Source: Talpa occidentalis (lineage: Eukaryota; Chordata; Mammalia; Eulipotyphla; Talpidae). From it: a stretch of DNA of 64,000 nucleotides. This document shows, one piece after another, positions 23,590 to 35,528 of this stretch. Every line of letters starts with the position of its first letter. Positions within the stretch are counted from its first letter, which is position 1. The position numbers and the translations under genes are program-made. The notes under the pieces were generated by a model. It saw nothing but the letters and a program-made list of their open reading frames with translations, was not told the DNA's origin and did no database searches. The stretch is from NCBI RefSeq assembly GCF_014898055.3, contig NW_023601322.1, positions 66,058,740-66,122,739 of the forward strand, in the 5' to 3' direction.

Positions 23590-24265
23590 ATTTTTTTCCT
23601 CCTCCAGCCCATGACAACCACCATTCTACTCTGTGATTTTATGAATCTGACTACTTTAAAATAATGTGCAATAATGCAGTATTTGACTTTCTGTGGTTGG
23701 CTTATTTCCTTTACCATAATGTTCTCAGTTCATCCACTTTGTCTCATGTGGAAGAATTTAGGTTTTTTTTTTTTAAGACTGAACAGTATTCCATTGTATG
23801 TATATACCACAGTTTCTTCATCCATCCAACTGCCAATGGACATTAGGTTGTTTCCACATCTTGCCTATTCTGAACAGGAGTAAACATGAATGCTAATATC
23901 TCTTCAAGATCTTGATTTCATTCTTTTCTGTAAATACCCAGAAGTGACTGGATCAAATGTTGGTTCTATTTTTTTTTTTTTAGGAATCTCCATATTATTT
24001 CCCACAGTGGCTGCATTATTTTGCATTTCCACAAATAGTGGGCAAGGGTTCCAATTTCCCCACCTCTTCACCATACCTGTCTTTTTTCTTTTCATAACAG
24101 TCATTCTGACAGGTGTGACATGATACCTCATTGTGATTCTGACTTGCATTTCTCCATTGATCAGTCATGGTCATTTTTCAAATGCCTATTGGTAATTTAC
24201 ATGTCCTCTTTGGAGAAATGTCTACTTAAGTTCTTAGTCCACTTTTAATTGTATTATTATTTGGG
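23590..24265 (-). mobile_element. L1 ORF2 3' fragment, reverse orientation
   Basis: The minus-strand frame at 23,904-24,149 encodes L1 ORF2-like text (TMRYHVTPVRMTVMKRKKTG, then NPCPLFVEMQNNAATVGN). Downstream on the minus strand, 23,690-23,860 matches the terminal L1 block that normally reads IYTMEYY. Several frame breaks and a T-rich insertion near 23,970. A dead fragment of an older L1 subfamily. Confidence 0.8.
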
Positions 24266-24328
24266 TTTTTGTTGTGTGTGTTTTTTTTAAACAAGAAGTA
24301 TGTTGCCATTTAAAATATCTTGAAGCAT

Positions 24329-24634
24329 GGGCCTCCCTGGTGGCGCAGCGGTTGAGCGCTGGGTTGCGAAGCTGCCCACAGCCTCTGCAGCGTCGGTTCA
24401 ATCCCAGGCTGCTCCCTGGCCACCGGAGGAGGGTCCCACATGGCGCACAGACCTCTCCTGCTGCCCGCTGCTCCCCTCAGCAGTGTACTTCGGTCCTTCT
24501 GCCTGCTCTGCTCCCCTCTCTGGCTCTGGTGAATTCTCTCACTCTCCTGTGCCTCTGACTGTGCCCAGTGCTTGCATAAATAAATAAATAAATAAATAAA
24601 TATTTTAAAAAAATAAATAAATAAATAATAAAAT
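24329..24634 (+). mobile_element. tRNA-derived SINE, young subfamily
   Basis: Well-preserved copy with perfect AAATATCTTGAAGCA target duplications (24,312 and about 24,637). Long ATAA tail. Confidence 0.9.
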
Positions 24635-24827
24635 AAAATATCTTGAAGCAATAGGAAGATAGTTATGATTATGAAAACAGGGTAAAATTTTATATATACT
24701 CAGATTACCAAATTGTTTTTATTAATTAGTTTTGCTGAGATTCGTAAGACAAATTGTTAACAGTATATTAACAAGGTTGTATTTGATAAAATATTTTTCT
24801 CTTCTTTGTTATTTCTTCTGTTGAGAG

Positions 24828-24962
24828 GTTTAACACTCAGGCTTTACAGACACGCAGACGTAGACAAGAAATCCAACTCCCGCGTTCCACATGCATAACT
24901 TTGAGGACTTTATGTCACCTCCCTGAGCCTCAACCTCCTTATGGAGATAATGAGAGATAAAA
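24828..24962 (+). mobile_element. MIR fragment
   Basis: MIR core with 'atgtcacctccctgagcctc', directly before the SINE at 25,007. Confidence 0.5.
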
Positions 24963-25006
24963 AATTATCCCCTAAACTTGCTCTGCATATTAAAATACGA
25001 AAACAG

Positions 25007-25270
25007 GGGCCTCCCCCATGGCGCAGCAACTGAGCGCTGGGCTGCGAAGCTGCCCGCAGCCTCTGCAGTGCCAGTTCAATCCCCGGCAGCAGGGGAGGGT
25101 CCCACATGGTGTGCAGACCTCTCCTGCCACGCCCGTTGCTCCCCTAAGCAGTGTATTTCCTCAGTTTGTCTGTTCTGCTCCCCGCTCTGGCTCTGGTGAA
25201 TAATCTCACCCTCCCGGGATTCTGACTGTACCCAGTGCTTGTATAAATAAATAAATCTTTAAAAAAAATA
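25007..25270 (+). mobile_element. tRNA-derived SINE
   Basis: Copy with a shortened centre, in which the segment carrying the GCTGCTCCCCGGCCACC block is partly deleted. Tail ATAAATAAATCTTTAAAA, i.e. AATAAA plus TCTTT terminator. Flanks AAAATACGAAAACA / AAAATAAGAAAACA. Confidence 0.88.
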
Positions 25271-26152
25271 ATAAAATAAGAAAACACATGGAAACACAGG
25301 TAAGTTTTAACCTGACACAGTAAGTCTATAAGTAAAGCAGATACCATTTGGGTTTTGTTTAGTTTGGCTTGATTTTTATATATTCTCTGTGATGACTCAC
25401 ATCTCACAAATCAATATTTGAACAGTGGAATTTAAAAATAAGGATTAAAATTTTGATAGCCCTCAGTTTCCTCTTCCAAAACAATTCTTGGTTTAACTAT
25501 GAAAGAGACATTGAAAGGCACCATCCCCAGTTAATTGAAATAATGAATGGGGATAAGATTTACAAATTTCAAAGTTCTCAAAAATGTCATGTATTTTGAG
25601 TCCATTTCTGCAGGATGACCCTGAAGGCAGGGTGATGAAATGCAGGCTCAAGTACCTGGAGTAAATTCATGAGGTGCAACAGTGCATGGGGAAAAACATT
25701 AAATGCAGGGTTTGGGGCAATGAAGTTAGAATGTGCAGGAGTTGTGTGTCAAAAAAAGAAAAAATGGTCATTACTCTTCTAATGTCTGAGCCAAAGCTTC
25801 CTGGAGGAGGTGAAGACTATAGAGTGTAATGAGAAGAGTAATTTCCCAGGATGCCTTTCAACCAATCAGAAGAACAATTCCTGGACCATCTTTATCCAAT
25901 TTGTCACAAGCCATCCTCTGTTGGAGTTGGTGTCATAGCTTTTACTTTGGAGTTAATCACAAGAGTTATTCTAAGTTACTAGTTACAGAAAGTTTCTCCT
26001 TTCTAGGGGACTATTTAGAAATGGAAACTAAATTATTATTTTGTCATTATTATTACCTTGATAGTAGGCTCCAGCTTACTGTTTCTAAAGTTCTAAAAGC
26101 ACTTATTACAGAAAATACAAAACTCTATGTAGTTAAAAGTGAAAGTTCCTCA

Positions 26153-26422
26153 GGGCCTCCCCGGTGGCGCAGCGTTTGAGCACTGGGTTGCGAAGCTGCC
26201 AGCAGCCTCTGCAGCTCCGGTTCAATCCCCGGCCACCGTGTGAGGGTCCCACATGGCGCGCAGACCTCTCCTGCTGCCCGCTGCTCCCCTCAGCAGTGTA
26301 CTTCGGTCCTTCTGCCTGCTCTGCTCTCCGCTCTGACTCTGGTAAATTCTCTCACCCTCCTGTGCTTCTGACTGTACCCAGCGCTTGCATAAATAAATAA
26401 ATAAAGCTTTAAAAAAAAAAAA
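26153..26422 (+). mobile_element. tRNA-derived SINE, young subfamily
   Basis: Good copy with GTGAAAGTTCCTC / GTAAAAGTTCCTC flanking duplications. It also carries a small internal deletion near the GGCCACCGTG block. Confidence 0.88.
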
Positions 26423-26429
26423 CAGTAAA

Positions 26430-26630
26430 AGTTCCTCTTTATCTCACTTCCACTCCTGGAGAAAACTGCTGCATTCTTCCAGATCTTTACTTTTACAAAT
26501 GTAGATCATTTATTCATATGCCCATATGTATATACACACCCATTTTTTTTATATAAACAATTTCTCTGCTATTTCAATTTTTCACTTAAGAAGTCAAGGA
26601 CATCTTTCCACATCTAGACAAACAGGTGGA
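26430..26630 (-). mobile_element. Old L1 fragment, reverse orientation
   Basis: Resembles the minus-strand L1M pattern around 'gacatctttccacatcta'. Further L1-like pieces occur at 26,860-27,150 with a MIR between them. Confidence 0.4.
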
Positions 26631-26631
26631 A

Positions 26632-26850
26632 GCTCAGCTCCTTACTTATGAGCTATGTGACCTTAGGCAAATTACTTAACATCTCTTTCCTCCTATATTA
26701 AAACATTCCAGTAACAATAACCAAAGAATTGTTGTGAAGATTCAGTGACTTCATATTGTAAATATGTGAATACTATAAAATATGTAAAGCACTGAGAACA
26801 GTGTGTAGAATACATATTACCATATTGTGGTGGCCATTATTACCTACTTT
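26632..26850 (+). mobile_element. MIR
   Basis: Well-preserved core: 'atgtgaccttaggcaaatta', 'ttgtgaagattcagtgactt', 'taaagcactgagaacagtgt'. Confidence 0.65.
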
Positions 26851-26859
26851 GTTTTTTTT

Positions 26860-27150
26860 GGTAATGGTCAGAGTATTCCATTGTTTGCATGAACCCTGCT
26901 GAGAGACTCAGAGGTGATTTCCTATTTCTTGTGGCTGTGAGCATTTTTGAGAGTAGGACTTGAGGTCTTGGTATTCATGGGCAAGCATCCACTCTAGGAT
27001 AGTTTCCAAGGCCTGGAATTGGTGCATCAATGATATTTTTGATGCAACCCTCAGTTTTTATGAAAGATATCGCCAAATTTCTCTCTGAAAGGATGCACTA
27101 ATTTACATCACTGCCAACAGTTTATGAGTGCCTGTCTCCAGGCATCTTCA
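26860..27150 (-). mobile_element. Old L1 ORF2 3' fragment, reverse orientation
   Basis: Contains 'agtattccattgtttgcatg' and a later 'tttacatcactgccaacagt', the reverse-orientation signature of the L1 ORF2 C-terminal region. Heavily diverged. Confidence 0.5.
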
Positions 27151-28500
27151 CAACACTGGCCACCCAGATCTTGGGCATCCTCATTTCTGCATTTGCCTTC
27201 CCTAAAAGAAATTTCTATCAAAAGCAACAATAATGCATTTGTTAGTCCTACCTAATCCCTTTATCTGTCCTAAATGGAATGAAACCTTTTGGACTCTGAC
27301 AGGTCTTCAGTTCCCTGGCCATAGCTCTGGAAAGCTTTTGAAAAACACACCCAAAAAAATGCACTTGCTGTTCCCTGACACCCTCCAGAGAAGCAGGAGG
27401 GGGCCCACAGGAGGCCCAGCGCCTGCTCTCTATCATACTCGAAAAGATTTCCACTAGCAGCTGGTGTTTTCCTGGGTAGAGATCAGAGCCAGCATTTGTA
27501 TATAAATATTATCCCAGAGCTGGAGGGAGATTCAGGCTGGAAACAGAGGCTGCAATATCCTATGCTTGTTAATTTGGGGGAGGCGGGGGAGCCCCTGCTT
27601 ATAGAAAGGAGAAGCAACCCAGGCAGAGGCCCACCCAACAGGGCAGCCTGTAATAAAAAAGAAGTGGTAGAAGCGGGTGTACAGCTTGGCTGGAAATCTA
27701 CATCAGGCAGAGGAGAAACAGGTCAGAGAGGTGTGTTCCATCTGGGGGGCCCAGATTGGAGTTCTGTCACCTGCTTTGTGTGTCAAACCAAGTGACTGTC
27801 TTCAGCCACATGGCTCCCTAAGCCACAACTCCTGTCATGTAAAGACAAGATGACTGCTCACTGAGGTGATCCCTTTGACCTCACCGGCAACATTCAGCTG
27901 CACAGGGTGACTTCCAGCTATGCTTGAAGACTTCTCAGAATTGAGGGGAGCTGAAAAGAAGGGACACCTCTGACCCATGAGGGGGGCCTCCAGAGTTCTT
28001 AGGCAGGAATGCCAATAATTCTGAGAGTTGCCCCTGCTAAATACCACAAGCCCCAAAGCCATTCATCTTCCAAACTTGTTTTTCAGGCTTACTATTTTAT
28101 GGCTCAAAACCATTCACCTTTGTTCTTCCAACTGTCTCCTTGCCTCCCACCATTCCCAGGGACCCAGATCAGGTTGGGGAGGGGGAGAAGACAGGCAAGT
28201 TTCTGGAACAGTGGATTCAGTGGATCAGAGTGAATTCCAGGAATGAAATCAGGAACTCTGGCTCATGTCCACAACAGAGGGAATAACTCAGGTAATTATC
28301 TCAGGCACTAGGAAGTGAGTTAAGCATCCTCTTCCTGTTCAGCTCACATGGGAGGGTCAGTGGGAAGGAAAGGACCCCCAGAGATCCTGGATCTCCCTGA
28401 CTAGAAGCAGTTTGTAAACTTAAGCTCATTGTGCCTCAGTTTCCTTTTCTCTGAGAGCCTGAAGCTTAACACCCAATACCCTGTACTTCATTAAATTTAC
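27150..28500. other. No gene recognised
   Basis: Repeat-poor 1.3 kb with short frames lacking recognisable similarity. Confidence 0.5.
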
Positions 28501-28506
28501 AAAACA

Positions 28507-28768
28507 GGGCCTCCCTGGTGGCCTACTAGTTAAGTTTCAATGCCATCACCACTATGGCCTGAGTTGGATCCCCAGCCAGGGAGCTGACTCACATGGTGCA
28601 GCAGACCTCTCCTTTCTCGCCTGCTGCTTCCCTTAGAAGTGTATTTCAGTACATCTGCCTGTTCTGCTCCCCACTCTATCTCTGGTAAATCCTCTCATGT
28701 CCTGCACCCTCTGGACTACACCCCAGTTCTTCTACGTAAAAATAAAAAAAAATAAATAAATAAAATAA
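28507..28768 (+). mobile_element. tRNA-derived SINE, older subfamily
   Basis: Diverged copy (GGTGGCCTACTAGTTAAG head) flanked by TTACAAAACAG target duplications at 28,497 and 28,770. Confidence 0.85.
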
Positions 28769-29055
28769 ATTACAAAACAGATCACTGTTGAGTGTGAACT
28801 ATGTATTCTAGACACATTTAACACAGCAATAAACAGTCAGCCCAGTGCCCCCTCTCTTGGAGTTTACACTCCCTGTGGGGTAGGTAGCATTAACAGTATC
28901 ATGCTTACTACTAAGGAACCCTGGTTTATGGAGGGGATTAATATGTCAACAGGTCACACACCTCCTAAGTGTGCTGTTTAGCTCTCTCTCTCTCTCAAAG
29001 GCCACTGCTCTTGGCCACAAATATTAAAGATAGCTAACCAGCTACACGGTGAAGC

Positions 29056-29472
29056 TGATGAAGCTGAAGCGTCAGGGCCCTTGCTTGCACCAACCCTTTC
29101 CAAGGCCCTGGGAGGGGGCTGGGAAAGAAATGTTTACGGGCCTCCCCTGGTGGCCCAGGCAGTTGAGTGCTGCGCTGTGAAGCTGTCCGCAGCCTTGCAG
29201 CGCTGGTTCGATCCCAGCCGGCCTGCGAGGGTCCCACACGGCACAGCCGACCTCTCGTGCCTGCTGCTCCCCTCAGCAGTGTATTTCGTCAGTCTGCCTG
29301 TTCTGTTCCCTGCTCTGTCTCTGGTGAATTCTCTCACCCTCCCGCGCATCTGGCCTATACTCTGGTTCTTGTATAAATAAATAAATAAATCTTTAAAAAA
29401 AAAAAAAAAAAAAAAGAAACTGTTTACACACAAGTCATCAAGTTCTGCAGGATAGGCTTCCCCAGTATGTCC
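29056..29472 (+). repeat. Inverted repeat, left arm (split by a SINE)
   Basis: When the SINE at 29,138-29,415 and its duplicated target are removed, the remaining 127 bp match the reverse complement of 30,094-30,220 with about 13 mismatches (about 90% identity). Homology stops sharply at both ends. I do not recognise the repeat family. It could be two opposed copies of one unnamed mobile element or a local inverted duplication. Confidence 0.75.
29138..29415 (+). mobile_element. tRNA-derived SINE inside an inverted-repeat arm
   Basis: Interrupts the 127-bp arm at 29,056-29,472. Flanks AAAGAAATGTTTAC / AAAGAAACTGTTTAC are the target duplication. The tail has AATAAATAAATAAATCTTT, a clear T+ ending. 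Confidence 0.9.
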
Positions 29473-30093
29473 CCAATATGATCTGCAAGATGTGTCAGTT
29501 GGGCATGTGGATTATTTTGAGTTGAGTTTGAGTCAAGGTCCTGCAGCCTCACACAAAACTTACCATTTCCTTCACTACCTAAAACAATGAGAATCGGAGG
29601 TATTCCAGAATTTAGGTTTTTATCAGAAATAACCTTCTCCTGGAGAAACCTAGCTGTATGGCAAGGCAAACATCTAACTATAGAGAAGCTGGTCTTCATG
29701 CTGTGGACCCTCCTCCCTCCATAGGCCCCATCCCATTCCTCAGCTTAAGATATATTCCCTCACTTTGTTCCATTCACTTCATTTTATTTCGTATTTGTTG
29801 TTTATTTGTTCTTCTTGACTTTTTCCTTTATTGCTTATTGTTTCTTTTTTCATTTTATATATTTTTCCTTTTTCTTCTTTTGAGTTTATCTGTTGTGTTG
29901 TTGTTAATTTTTTTTTTTTTGGTCCCATTGACTTTAGCATCTACATCCATGTGGATTCATTATATGTATGTAATTAAGTTTGTGCCCCTACTAATCTGAA
30001 TGATGTTAATTTGATTTTTTGACTAGTGTGAGAACCCAGAGGGTGAAGGAAATTTCCTCTTCACCCCTAGATAATGATGTTAAGTCCTGTTCT

Positions 30094-30220
30094 GGACATA
30101 CTGGGGAGGTCTATCCTGCAGAACCTGGCGACTTCTGTGTAAACATTTCTTTCCCAACCCCCTCCCAGGGCCTTGGAAAGGGTTGGTGCAATCAAGGGCC
30201 CCAGCACTTCAACTTCATCA
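30094..30220 (-). repeat. Inverted repeat, right arm
   Basis: Intact 127-bp arm pairing with the SINE-interrupted arm at 29,056-29,472. A spacer of about 620 bp lies between them. A transcript through both would be able to form a long imperfect duplex. Confidence 0.75.
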
Positions 30221-30690
30221 TTTCCTCTAACATCAATCCTCTAACATTGCCAAAGTTAAAGTCTTAGCCATACCTGGAAGGAGACCTGTCTCTTTTCATT
30301 CCATTTTCCCTTCCGTCTCTTCTATCTTCCTGTTTTGTGATGTTACAGTGGCCTCGAACAGTAATGGAACACCCAAACAGGAGTCGAGTCGGCGGTATCC
30401 TGAGTTTGAGTGGAGCAGGATATACAACTGAGTTATTGCTACATTTCAGTTCAGGCCAGCTCCCAGGAGTCCTCCTGACACCAGTGCCACCACCCAGGTC
30501 CTGAAACCATCAGCGGGAGACAAGCATGCCCTAGAGTACCCAATAGTGAAGTGTGTGGGAGGAAAGGAGAAGATTTTAAATATATGGCGTCAGCTGCCAG
30601 TCTGAGAGAATGGCCAGATCTGTCAAATGATGAGTGGAGGATCTGGGTGAAAGCAGATGCTTCCTTCTGTCAAAAAATATACACTAAGTC
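30220..30690. other. No gene recognised
   Basis: Unassigned sequence between the inverted-repeat arm and an ancient element. It contains a CpG-bearing patch (GAGTCGAGTCGGCGGTAT at about 30,382). May be part of an unidentified old mobile element. Confidence 0.35.
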
Positions 30691-31090
30691 CTCCATAACT
30701 TCCTCCATAGTTTCTTGGTAACTGTGACTTTAAGCAAAACAACCCTAAGGACAGCAGTCCTCCAATAACCAATAAGGTCATTTTGTTCAACATCAGCTGG
30801 GATTTTTTTCCCCTACATCAACATTATAACAAAAAAAAAGAAACATTATAACAAAACCATGTTAAATGAAACAAAGGTTACTCCAGGACCTGTTGTATCA
30901 GATGCAGCACAACTGTGGTGTGCCATTGTTTCCTTTTTCATTTTTGATGGAAATTATACAAAACAGAGTTTGCCAAAATTCCTGTTTGTGGGACCGAAAC
31001 ACATAGCTACACCACAAACAGTACATGTGACCCTGTGAATTTGTTCATTATCTGCATCTAAAATATCTACAGTGAAAAACAAATTTTGGT
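30690..31090 (+). mobile_element. Unnamed ancient interspersed element
   Basis: Sequence of the style 'gtgactttaagcaaaacaac' and later 'catgttaaatgaaacaaagg', a diverged element I believe is dispersed in mammals but cannot name. It contains a local doubling of ACATTATAACAAAA. Confidence 0.3.
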
Positions 31091-31638
31091 CAACCATGCT
31101 GGAAAAGGGCTGAATTTTTTATTCTCTCTAGAGAAAATTATTTTAGAAAATTGTTATCATATGAAGAAGTAATCAAGGAGTATGGAGCCCAAATAATTAA
31201 GAATAACAAGTATTATTATAGCAGTGTGGTAAGCAGTTAATGAATAAAAATATTTTGTTATTCTTCTGGATTTTATCATGTTTGAGGTACTTGTTGGTTT
31301 TTCAATGTGCAAATTGTTGGAGTTCTTTTCTCACCCTAAATAATATTCACTTACATTTCTAATATTGTATTTATAATTTTGTATTATTTCTCTTGAAGAC
31401 AGACCTCAAATTGTACAAGCTTGGAACCCCCATAAAACCTGATCCACCCATGCAGCCCCTGAGCAGTCATCATGAACCAGCAACTCCAAAAAACTCCTTA
31501 TGGACTTCCTCATGTAATCCTTAGTCAACCCACTGAGGTAAACTAAGGCTTGGAGTGTTTCTCCTACACATTCAGCTCGTTCTACAGGGTTCCAGTGAGG
31601 ATTCAAAATCACACCCCACACCCAGAAGAGGAGCTATT

Positions 31639-31920
31639 TTTTTTTTTTTTTTAAAGATTTATTTATTTATTTATACAAGCACTGGGTACAGTCAGAAGCG
31701 TGGGATGGTGAGAGAATTCACCAGAGCCAGAGCGGGGAGCAGAGCAGGCAGAAGGACCGAAGTACACTGCTAAGGGGAGCAGCGGGCGGCAGGAGAGGTC
31801 TGCGCGCCATGTGGGACCCTCCTCCGGTTGCTGGGGAGCAGTCGGGGATCGAACTGGCGCTGCAGAGGCTGCGGACAGCTTCGCAACCCAGCGCTCAACC
31901 GCTGCGCCACCGGGGAGGCC
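31639..31920 (-). mobile_element. tRNA-derived SINE, young subfamily
   Basis: Reverse copy with perfect CAGAAGAGGAGCTATT target duplications (31,623-31,638 and 31,921-31,936). TTTAAAGATTTATTTATT is the complement of the AATAAAT..CTTT tail. Confidence 0.92.
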
Positions 31921-32119
31921 CAGAAGAGGAGCTATTATTACAGTCTGCTGTGTTTCCTCTCTCAGCCCAAGTTTCCTCATTTAGAGCTGAAGAGGTAAAA
32001 AGAGATTTAATATTTGTACATACGCCGAGGACATCTTAAATATACACGGAGTGCTGGTAACAGTGGCTGCCTGTATGGAGAGATCTGGGGGTTTGCATGA
32101 GACACACCCACTTGTACCT

Positions 32120-32210
32120 TCACATTTTTAAACAATATATGAAGAGGATTTGGCACAGTGCCTGGTTATGGTGTTAATAAATGTTACTGATTGTTATTAG
32201 TTATTGCTAT
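32120..32210 (+). mobile_element. MIR/L2 3' tail
   Basis: 'tggcacagtgcctggttatg' followed by GTTAATAAATGTTACTGA, the MIR/L2 shared 3' end. Confidence 0.45.
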
Positions 32211-32324
32211 TGTCACTTACTGAAATAAATGGTTTTTTTAAAAAAACATCTGACATCTGAAGTCCCTTCCAGTTGAATTCGGTGTTTGTTTTAAGTAGTG
32301 GTGCCTAGCACTCACCATTGCCAG

Positions 32325-32490
32325 GGGCTCGAGGGCACTACTGCTTTTAATACTCCCCCTACCTCTAAGAGGTACATACTGTTCTCACCCACACTTGGCA
32401 AATATGGAAACAGAGGCACAGAGAAGTTAAATAACATACCTTGTGGCAGAGGCTAGGATGAACACCCAGCCTGGGTGACTGTCAAGGCCC
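32325..32490 (-). mobile_element. MIR fragment
   Basis: Reverse MIR: 'atggaaacagaggcacagag' and 'aagttaaataacataccttg'. Confidence 0.6.
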
Positions 32491-34384
32491 AGTACAAATG
32501 GCCTCACTGTACCCCCACCTGCCGTGTTATGTGGACACCACAGCATTTTTCACTCTTGATGTGCACGTCTACAATGAGCTTCATGTATAACGGGACAGAC
32601 ACCGGGTAGCCTAGAGTGTGAGATGGAAGCGCAGTCATTACCGATGTGAAGGCAGCAGGGGAACCAACAGGGCATCTTAGCCAGCTAGAAATGAAGAGGG
32701 AAGGGAGGCAAGGAGGCAGAAGAAGGAAAGAAACATGGCTGAAGCATCTACTCTGTGTTCAACAATGACCTCGGACATTTCCCGAATATCCTCCTAGGAT
32801 TGCAAGAAAGACAGTGTGACTCTGATGCCTTTTTCACCTCCCAGCTGAGCAGACAGGCTGGGAGAGTTCCCAAAGCTCCAAGGTAGTGGGGCCTGCAAAA
32901 CCAAGGCTCTGAGGCTCACTACTTTCTGAACAAAGTGCATCCCCCAGCCCTCTTCTCTGCCGTGCAGCCCAAAGCAGCTATTTCCATAAGGCACAACTTA
33001 ACTCAGTGGGCCCTCCACGGCTTCTGTCCTACTGGAGAATGTTTAGGGACAGGAGGTCTCCTGAGTCTATGTGCCAAAGCGGGGACCCTTCCCCACAGGA
33101 AAACTCAGGTCGGTGAGCCCCTGAGCTCAGCTGCACATTAGGCCAGGAGCCTAGAGGCATCTTTCAGAGATAAATCTGTTCTGCAATCTCTGCTCAGTTC
33201 AGCAGCACCAAGCATGCACCGTCTGAGTACTTGGCACCTTGGACTCTGCGTGACCTTTAAGGGCATTCCTGACCATTACCTCCCTTGCCTGTAGGAATGA
33301 GGTGGCACACTGTCTCAACTATAAGAGCTTCTGGCAACAGCCACCTAGAAAAAGTAATATCGTAGCTGCATGACCTTGGCCTCTTTGATTCAGTTTTCTC
33401 ATCTGTAAAATGAGGATTATAGGTCAACAAACGTTTCTATACAGTAAAGGATGGTACCGCCAACTACCCCCAGATTACAGGTACTTTGAAGAGAGGAATG
33501 ATCTGACTCATTTCAGCATTTCCTCCAAGGTCCCTTCCTATCAGGGTGCCTTTCTCTGAAGAAGGGACTCAGCACACAGTTGCTAATTTAAAGCTGAATT
33601 GGGTCATGAGAACAGTATCTGTTAAGGGTCATCCAGATGCAGATTCAAATCCTGCCATCCCCACCAACTTCCCCTTAGGGAGCCTTTCACAGCTTGGTCA
33701 TCATCCTTCTTTCAGGGCCCCCCATAATGCAAAACTCTAGGGTGAGCCTTATCTCACAGCGTGTTCACAGAGGCATGAAAAAAACTTATTTCAAAGGAAG
33801 GTTATAGGAACCAAGGCTACATGAGTGCAAAGCAGGTTACCACCAGCTTGGCTCAGAGTGAATGCAGAACAACATGGTTGAGAAAAAGCATCCATTAAAA
33901 GAAGGTGGTACACTAATGTAATGGCAGACCCAGCCCACAATGCACTATTCAAAAACGTGAAGAATTTTGCCACTATACAAATTAATACCACAAACTTGCA
34001 ATTTCAGGGATTCCTTCCTTTTCTGGTTATTCCAGGAAAGGTTTTGCAGACCTTGATTTCTTCTTGTTTGTTTTCTGTTGTGAATGTGGAAATGGTTCCA
34101 CAACCCGATATATGAATTTTTAACAACCCAGAAATTGGCTTATTCAGATAAATAAATCTTAATCTTCATTTTCCTTTAAGCTGCAGCATGACATAAATGA
34201 TTTTTTTTTTTAACTGTCTTGTCATTCTAAAACCTTGATGCCCTTTGCAAACACCCTTTTAAGGGACTTTGTACTTTTAAAGACCTTGAGGTCTTTACAC
34301 TGTGGAAGAAAACATTCAATGACTGCTGCTTGGTCTTGGAAAATGTGTTTCTAGTTGCACTGTACTCCTGGGCAGAGGCTCACT
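32490..34384. other. No gene recognised
   Basis: Apart from the MIR core at 33,355, this is a repeat-poor block without a supportable exon. Confidence 0.5.
33355..33430 (+). mobile_element. MIR core
   Basis: 'tgcatgaccttggcctcttt' and 'ttctcatctgtaaaatgagg', the MIR core region. Confidence 0.6.
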
Positions 34385-34727
34385 CGCCTTTTTATTTTAT
34401 TTTTTTATTTTTTTATTGAAATTTTATTTTTTATATTCCCCATACAATTACAACCCCCTTACTTTGACCCCAAGCCCTCCTTTCCCCGCCCTCCACCCCC
34501 CATAGAGTGTCTCTGGTTCATAGTTGTTTGTTGATTTTGATATTTTCTTTCTTAGAGTTATTCTTTTTCCTGGTCCCTTAATTAAGTTTTCTAGATTCCT
34601 GCTATGAGTGAGACCATCCGGTATTTTTCTTTTTCTTTCTGGCTTATTTCGCTGAGCATGATCCCTTCCAGCTCCATCCATGTTGCTGCAAATTACATGT
34701 GTTTATCTTTTTTGAATGTTGTCACTC
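34385..34727 (-). mobile_element. L1 3' end, reverse orientation
   Basis: Minus-strand 3' terminus of L1. The first part on the + strand is the T-rich complement of the A tail. It is followed by the 3' UTR and the end of ORF2 (complement of TWMELEGI.. and the KEKDKYRMVSL-like stretch). It closely resembles the 3' end at 5,038-5,345, so both belong to the same L1 lineage. Severely 5'-truncated. Confidence 0.8.
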
Positions 34728-34943
34728 GCCTTTTTAAATCTTGAAAATTTAAAGAAGGAATATCAGCCATCACTTCTGTCCTGGACCAATAAAACTTAAA
34801 CACACCTTCTATCGGAAAAGTTTTCAGGAAACAAGTTCTGCTTTTCTCTGCCAGCTACTTTATCCTTCTTTAGACAGGGTCCGTCTAGGTGGGGCTAGCT
34901 GGTTCTTTGTAACATCTGTATTTAATGTGCATTTGCACACAGA

Positions 34944-35069
34944 AACTAATTTGGGGAACATCCCCATGTCTCAGGAAGAAAAGTGGTCCAGATAAGAGGA
35001 ACCAGAGAAAGAGAAACAGTTAAGTAGCTGGAGGAGAAAGGCAGGCACCAGGACTCAGAGAGCTGATAC
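34944..35069 (+). repeat. Direct duplication, copy 1 (126 bp)
   Basis: This segment recurs at 35,403-35,528, in the same orientation and offset by 459 bp, with only about four mismatches (two in the inner 117 bp). The sequence is not part of any repeat family I recognise. The high identity implies a recent local duplication, or an assembly artefact. Confidence 0.85.
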
Positions 35070-35402
35070 TCTGTTCTTCATCTTGCCACTTCAGAGCTGT
35101 GTTTTGGCAAGTCTCCTGATTTCCCTAAGACTCTGTTTCCTTTCTGTAAAAAGAGGGAATAAAAACTCTCCTACCTGAGTAAAATCGGTCCTTCCCTCTC
35201 AGACTCACCCAAGCAGAAAGCTACTGCCACCCTGACCTAGGTCCCACACCAACTCATACATGGGTGATGATGATCGAGCAGGCCAGAGTTTGCCTAATGC
35301 AGAAAACGAGGCAGGGAGATGTAGAGCTCTCTGTGCTGCTCTCAGCTTCAGAGGGCTCCTGCATCAACAGCCCAAGTCTTCCACCACCCTCTTCCCTGTA
35401 CT

Positions 35403-35528
35403 AACTAACTGGGGGAACATCCCCATGTCTCAAGAAGAAAAGTGGTCCAGATAAGAGGACCCAGAGAAAGAGAAACAGTTAAGTAGCTGGAGGAGAAAGG
35501 CAGGCACCAGGACTCAGAGAGCTGATAC
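35403..35528 (+). repeat. Direct duplication, copy 2 (126 bp)
   Basis: Second copy of the segment at 34,944-35,069. The 333 bp between the copies are not repeated, so this is a spaced direct repeat rather than a tandem array. Confidence 0.85.

Noticed and set aside
25829..26179. 116-residue + frame
   Set aside because: Ends inside a SINE and shows no recognisable domain.
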